Source: Clostridium sp. CCUG 7971
GTDB taxonomy: Bacteria; Bacillota; Clostridia; Peptostreptococcales; Peptostreptococcaceae
Reading direction: 5' to 3'
DNA: 34,380 nt
Assembly (NCBI RefSeq): GCF_017590215.1
Contig: NZ_JAFFPK010000001.1
Coordinates: forward strand, 1 to 34,380
Shown: positions 32,957-34,380 of the stretch, in pieces
Numbering within the stretch: the first letter of the stretch is position 1
Layout of the letters: every line of letters starts with the position of its first letter
Translations under genes and position numbers: made by a program
Notes under the pieces: generated by a model
What the model was told of the DNA's origin: nothing
The model's input: the letters and a program-made list of their open reading frames with translations, nothing else
Databases searched by the model: none

Positions 32957-33072
32957 ATTGTATCCTCCTAATATTTTGCAATTTAATAAATTTTTAATTT
33001 TCCAGTCTGACAAATCATTATCACTAAGTTCAAACTTTCATAACATTACCATCACCTACCTTTTTTTATAAT

Positions 33073-33355
33073 AAAAAAACTCCGCCCTAAATTAATAGGA
33101 CGGAGATTATCCGCGTTGCCACCTAGTTTATATATGGTAAAAAAATACACTTATACCATATATCTCTCATTTTCAGGTACCATCATACCCTATTCGCTAT
33201 AACGTGCGACACACGGTAAAGTCTACTCTCATAAATATGATTTCAATTTACTCCTCTAAGGTCCATTCACTAAATTTTTTCTTGCTAAGATTCCACCATC
33301 CTCAGCTCTCTATATTGAATCTAAATTTAGTTACTCTTCCTTGTCAAAGGATTTA
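33073..33355 (-). promoter_or_regulatory. T-box leader, tryptophan-specific
   Basis: The minus strand shows a full T-box. Stem I has the conserved AGAGAGCTGAGGATGGTGGAATCTT (AG bulge and GGTGRA), and the specifier loop reads GAATGGACC, with TGG (33263-33265) as specifier codon for Trp. A central region follows, then the antiterminator core AGGTGGCAACGCGG (33111-33124). A terminator hairpin (33080-33105) with T7 completes it. Uncharged tRNA-Trp is expected to switch trpP on. Confidence 0.93.
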
Positions 33356-33363
33356 TTATTTTA

Positions 33364-33392
33364 ATAATATTCTAATATTTTCATATTGTCAA
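33364..33392 (-). promoter_or_regulatory. Promoter of the trpP T-box transcript
   Basis: Minus strand: consensus TTGACA (-35), 17 bases, TATTAT (-10). Confidence 0.75.
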
Positions 33393-33411
33393 CTATTAAT
33401 CATTAATAATT

Positions 33412-34380
33412 TTATATTATTGTAAATGGATTTAAGTATATATCACTCTTAATAACATCTATTTCTTCAATATTATCTAAAAATCTTTTCATTACATCTT
33501 TAAAAATATCTTCTGTTTCAAAATGCCCACAATCTATTATGCACATCCCCATATCAATAGCATCTTGTGCATCATGATATTTTACATCTCCTGTTATTAA
33601 TACTTGAGCTCCTTGCCTACACGCTTTTTTAACCATATCAGCTCCAGACCCCGTTACTACAGCTACCTTATTAATTGATGTATCTAAATTTCCTACAATT
33701 CTTATATGCTTCATATTTAACTTTTCTTTTATTAAGTTAGATAGATTTTCTAATGTAGTACTTTCATTTAGTTTACTAATTCTTCCCAGTCCAACAGAAC
33801 TTCCTTTATTTTCAAGCTTATATAAATCATAAGCTACTTCTTCATAAGGATGAGAACTTATCATTTTACTTATTACTCCACCTAGAATTCTTTGAGGAAC
33901 TATAGTTTCTATTTTAACTTCGTTTACAGACTCTATCATTCCTTCATTACCTATAAATGGATTAGAACCATCTAGAGGCTTAAAATTGCCTATACCTTCG
34001 CTATTAAAAGTACAATGGCTATAATTACCTATGTGACCTGCTCCAGATGCTCCTAAGGCGCTTTTTACTATCTCTACATGACTATTTGGAACATATACTG
34101 CAAGCTTATATAAAACTTCAGTATTTGTAACATCTAATATTTTAGAATTTTCAAATCCGATTACTTCCATAAAATAATCATTTAAACCATCATATGCTAT
34201 GTCAAAATTCGTGTGCATAGAGTAAAGAGCTACATCATTTTTTATAAGCTTATGTATTAATTTTCCCTTTAAATCTGATGTATTTATTTTATTCATCTTT
34301 TTAAATATAAAAGGATGATGAGTGATTATTAAGTCTATATTATTACTAATAGCCTCTTCTATTACATTTTCATTAGCCTC
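33412..34380 (-). CDS. Nif3-like dinuclear metal-centre protein, 5' end outside the window
   Basis: 323 residues are visible and the frame stays open to the window edge, so the true start lies beyond 34380; an internal ATG at 34296 is not the start. The metal motif IITHHPF is near the visible beginning, followed by YSMHTNFD, the central YqfO-type insertion (VYVPNSHVEIVKSAL to SSHPYEEVAYDLYKL), then VVTGSGADM and the C-terminal ligand region CGHFETE. This is the Nif3/YqfO family, with a two-metal site; some members have GTP cyclohydrolase I type 2 activity, but the general role is uncertain. It is upstream of, and separated from, trpP. A few upstream codons (EANENVIEEA) are typical of the family N-terminus. 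Confidence 0.92.
   Translation of the reverse strand, partial: EANENVIEEAISNNIDLIITHHPFIFKKMNKINTSDLKGKLIHKLIKNDVALYSMHTNFDIAYDGLNDYFMEVIGFENSKILDVTNTEVLYKLAVYVPNSHVEIVKSALGASGAGHIGNYSHCTFNSEGIGNFKPLDGSNPFIGNEGMIESVNEVKIETIVPQRILGGVISKMISSHPYEEVAYDLYKLENKGSSVGLGRISKLNESTTLENLSNLIKEKLNMKHIRIVGNLDTSINKVAVVTGSGADMVKKACRQGAQVLITGDVKYHDAQDAIDMGMCIIDCGHFETEDIFKDVMKRFLDNIEEIDVIKSDIYLNPFTII

Noticed and set aside
1-34380. CRISPR array, transposon or prophage
   Set aside because: No regularly spaced repeats, transposase, integrase or phage structural genes were found; the single holin is not enough.

Overview
The window is about 34 kb of very AT-rich (roughly 27-30% GC by eye), gene-dense DNA with AGGAGG-type ribosome binding sites, many intrinsic terminators and RNA leaders typical of Firmicutes. 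Gene content (a PfoR-type PTS IIC protein, reverse rubrerythrin, lysine-riboswitch NhaC transporter, Trp T-box TrpP, a probable ferredoxin-type thioredoxin reductase) points to an anaerobic clostridium, most likely Peptostreptococcaceae (Clostridioides/Paraclostridium/Paeniclostridium/Romboutsia). The genus is inference. I see no rRNA, CRISPR array, transposase or integrase. The region looks like chromosomal backbone with local decay.

Layout. 1-1233: trxA-trxB thioredoxin operon. 1396-3280: OmpR-family two-component system. 3475-5305: an HTH/ribbon-helix-helix protein, a two-repeat lipoprotein, a possible 9-codon ORF and a 60-aa protein, all on the minus strand. 5623-6819: promoter, leader and pfoR, then tRNA-Leu(UAG). 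6968-8166: a frameshifted pentapeptide-repeat/channel-like protein. 8325-10397: NhaC-type transporter behind a lysine riboswitch. 10740-12494: aspartate 4-decarboxylase. 12501-12592: a structured intergenic element with a partial second copy at 19703. 12604-14442: asparagine synthase. 14802-17848: exported Mn-type superoxide dismutase, a DUF457/YdjM protein, a VTT-domain protein and MscS. 18016-21126: a decayed and an intact reverse rubrerythrin flank a shared sugar-ABC ATPase and a PucR-type regulator. 21351-24435: broken mntP and a YhgE/Pip protein. 24456-29819: ABC transporter (ATPase plus 864-aa FtsX-type permease) downstream of its own two-component system. 29860-30737: an acidic membrane-anchored protein and an orphan LLH-family holin. 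30801-32395: YtrA-type GntR regulator with a DUF1648/DUF5808 membrane protein. 32396-33392: tryptophan transporter behind a T-box with a UGG specifier. 33412-34380: Nif3-like protein running off the window end.

Themes. Redox and oxygen defence recur (thioredoxin system, secreted SOD, reverse rubrerythrins, Mn efflux). Amino-acid supply is controlled by RNA (lysine riboswitch, Trp T-box) next to Asp/Asn metabolism. Two genes (pentapeptide protein, mntP) are each broken by a loss of one A in an A-tract. The most useful new leads are a 13-bp box shared by the promoter regions of the two-component system and its ABC transporter, the NADPH-motif-less thioredoxin reductase, the possible 9-codon ORF, and the structured intergenic repeat. 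No clearly new multi-gene defence or mobile system is visible.
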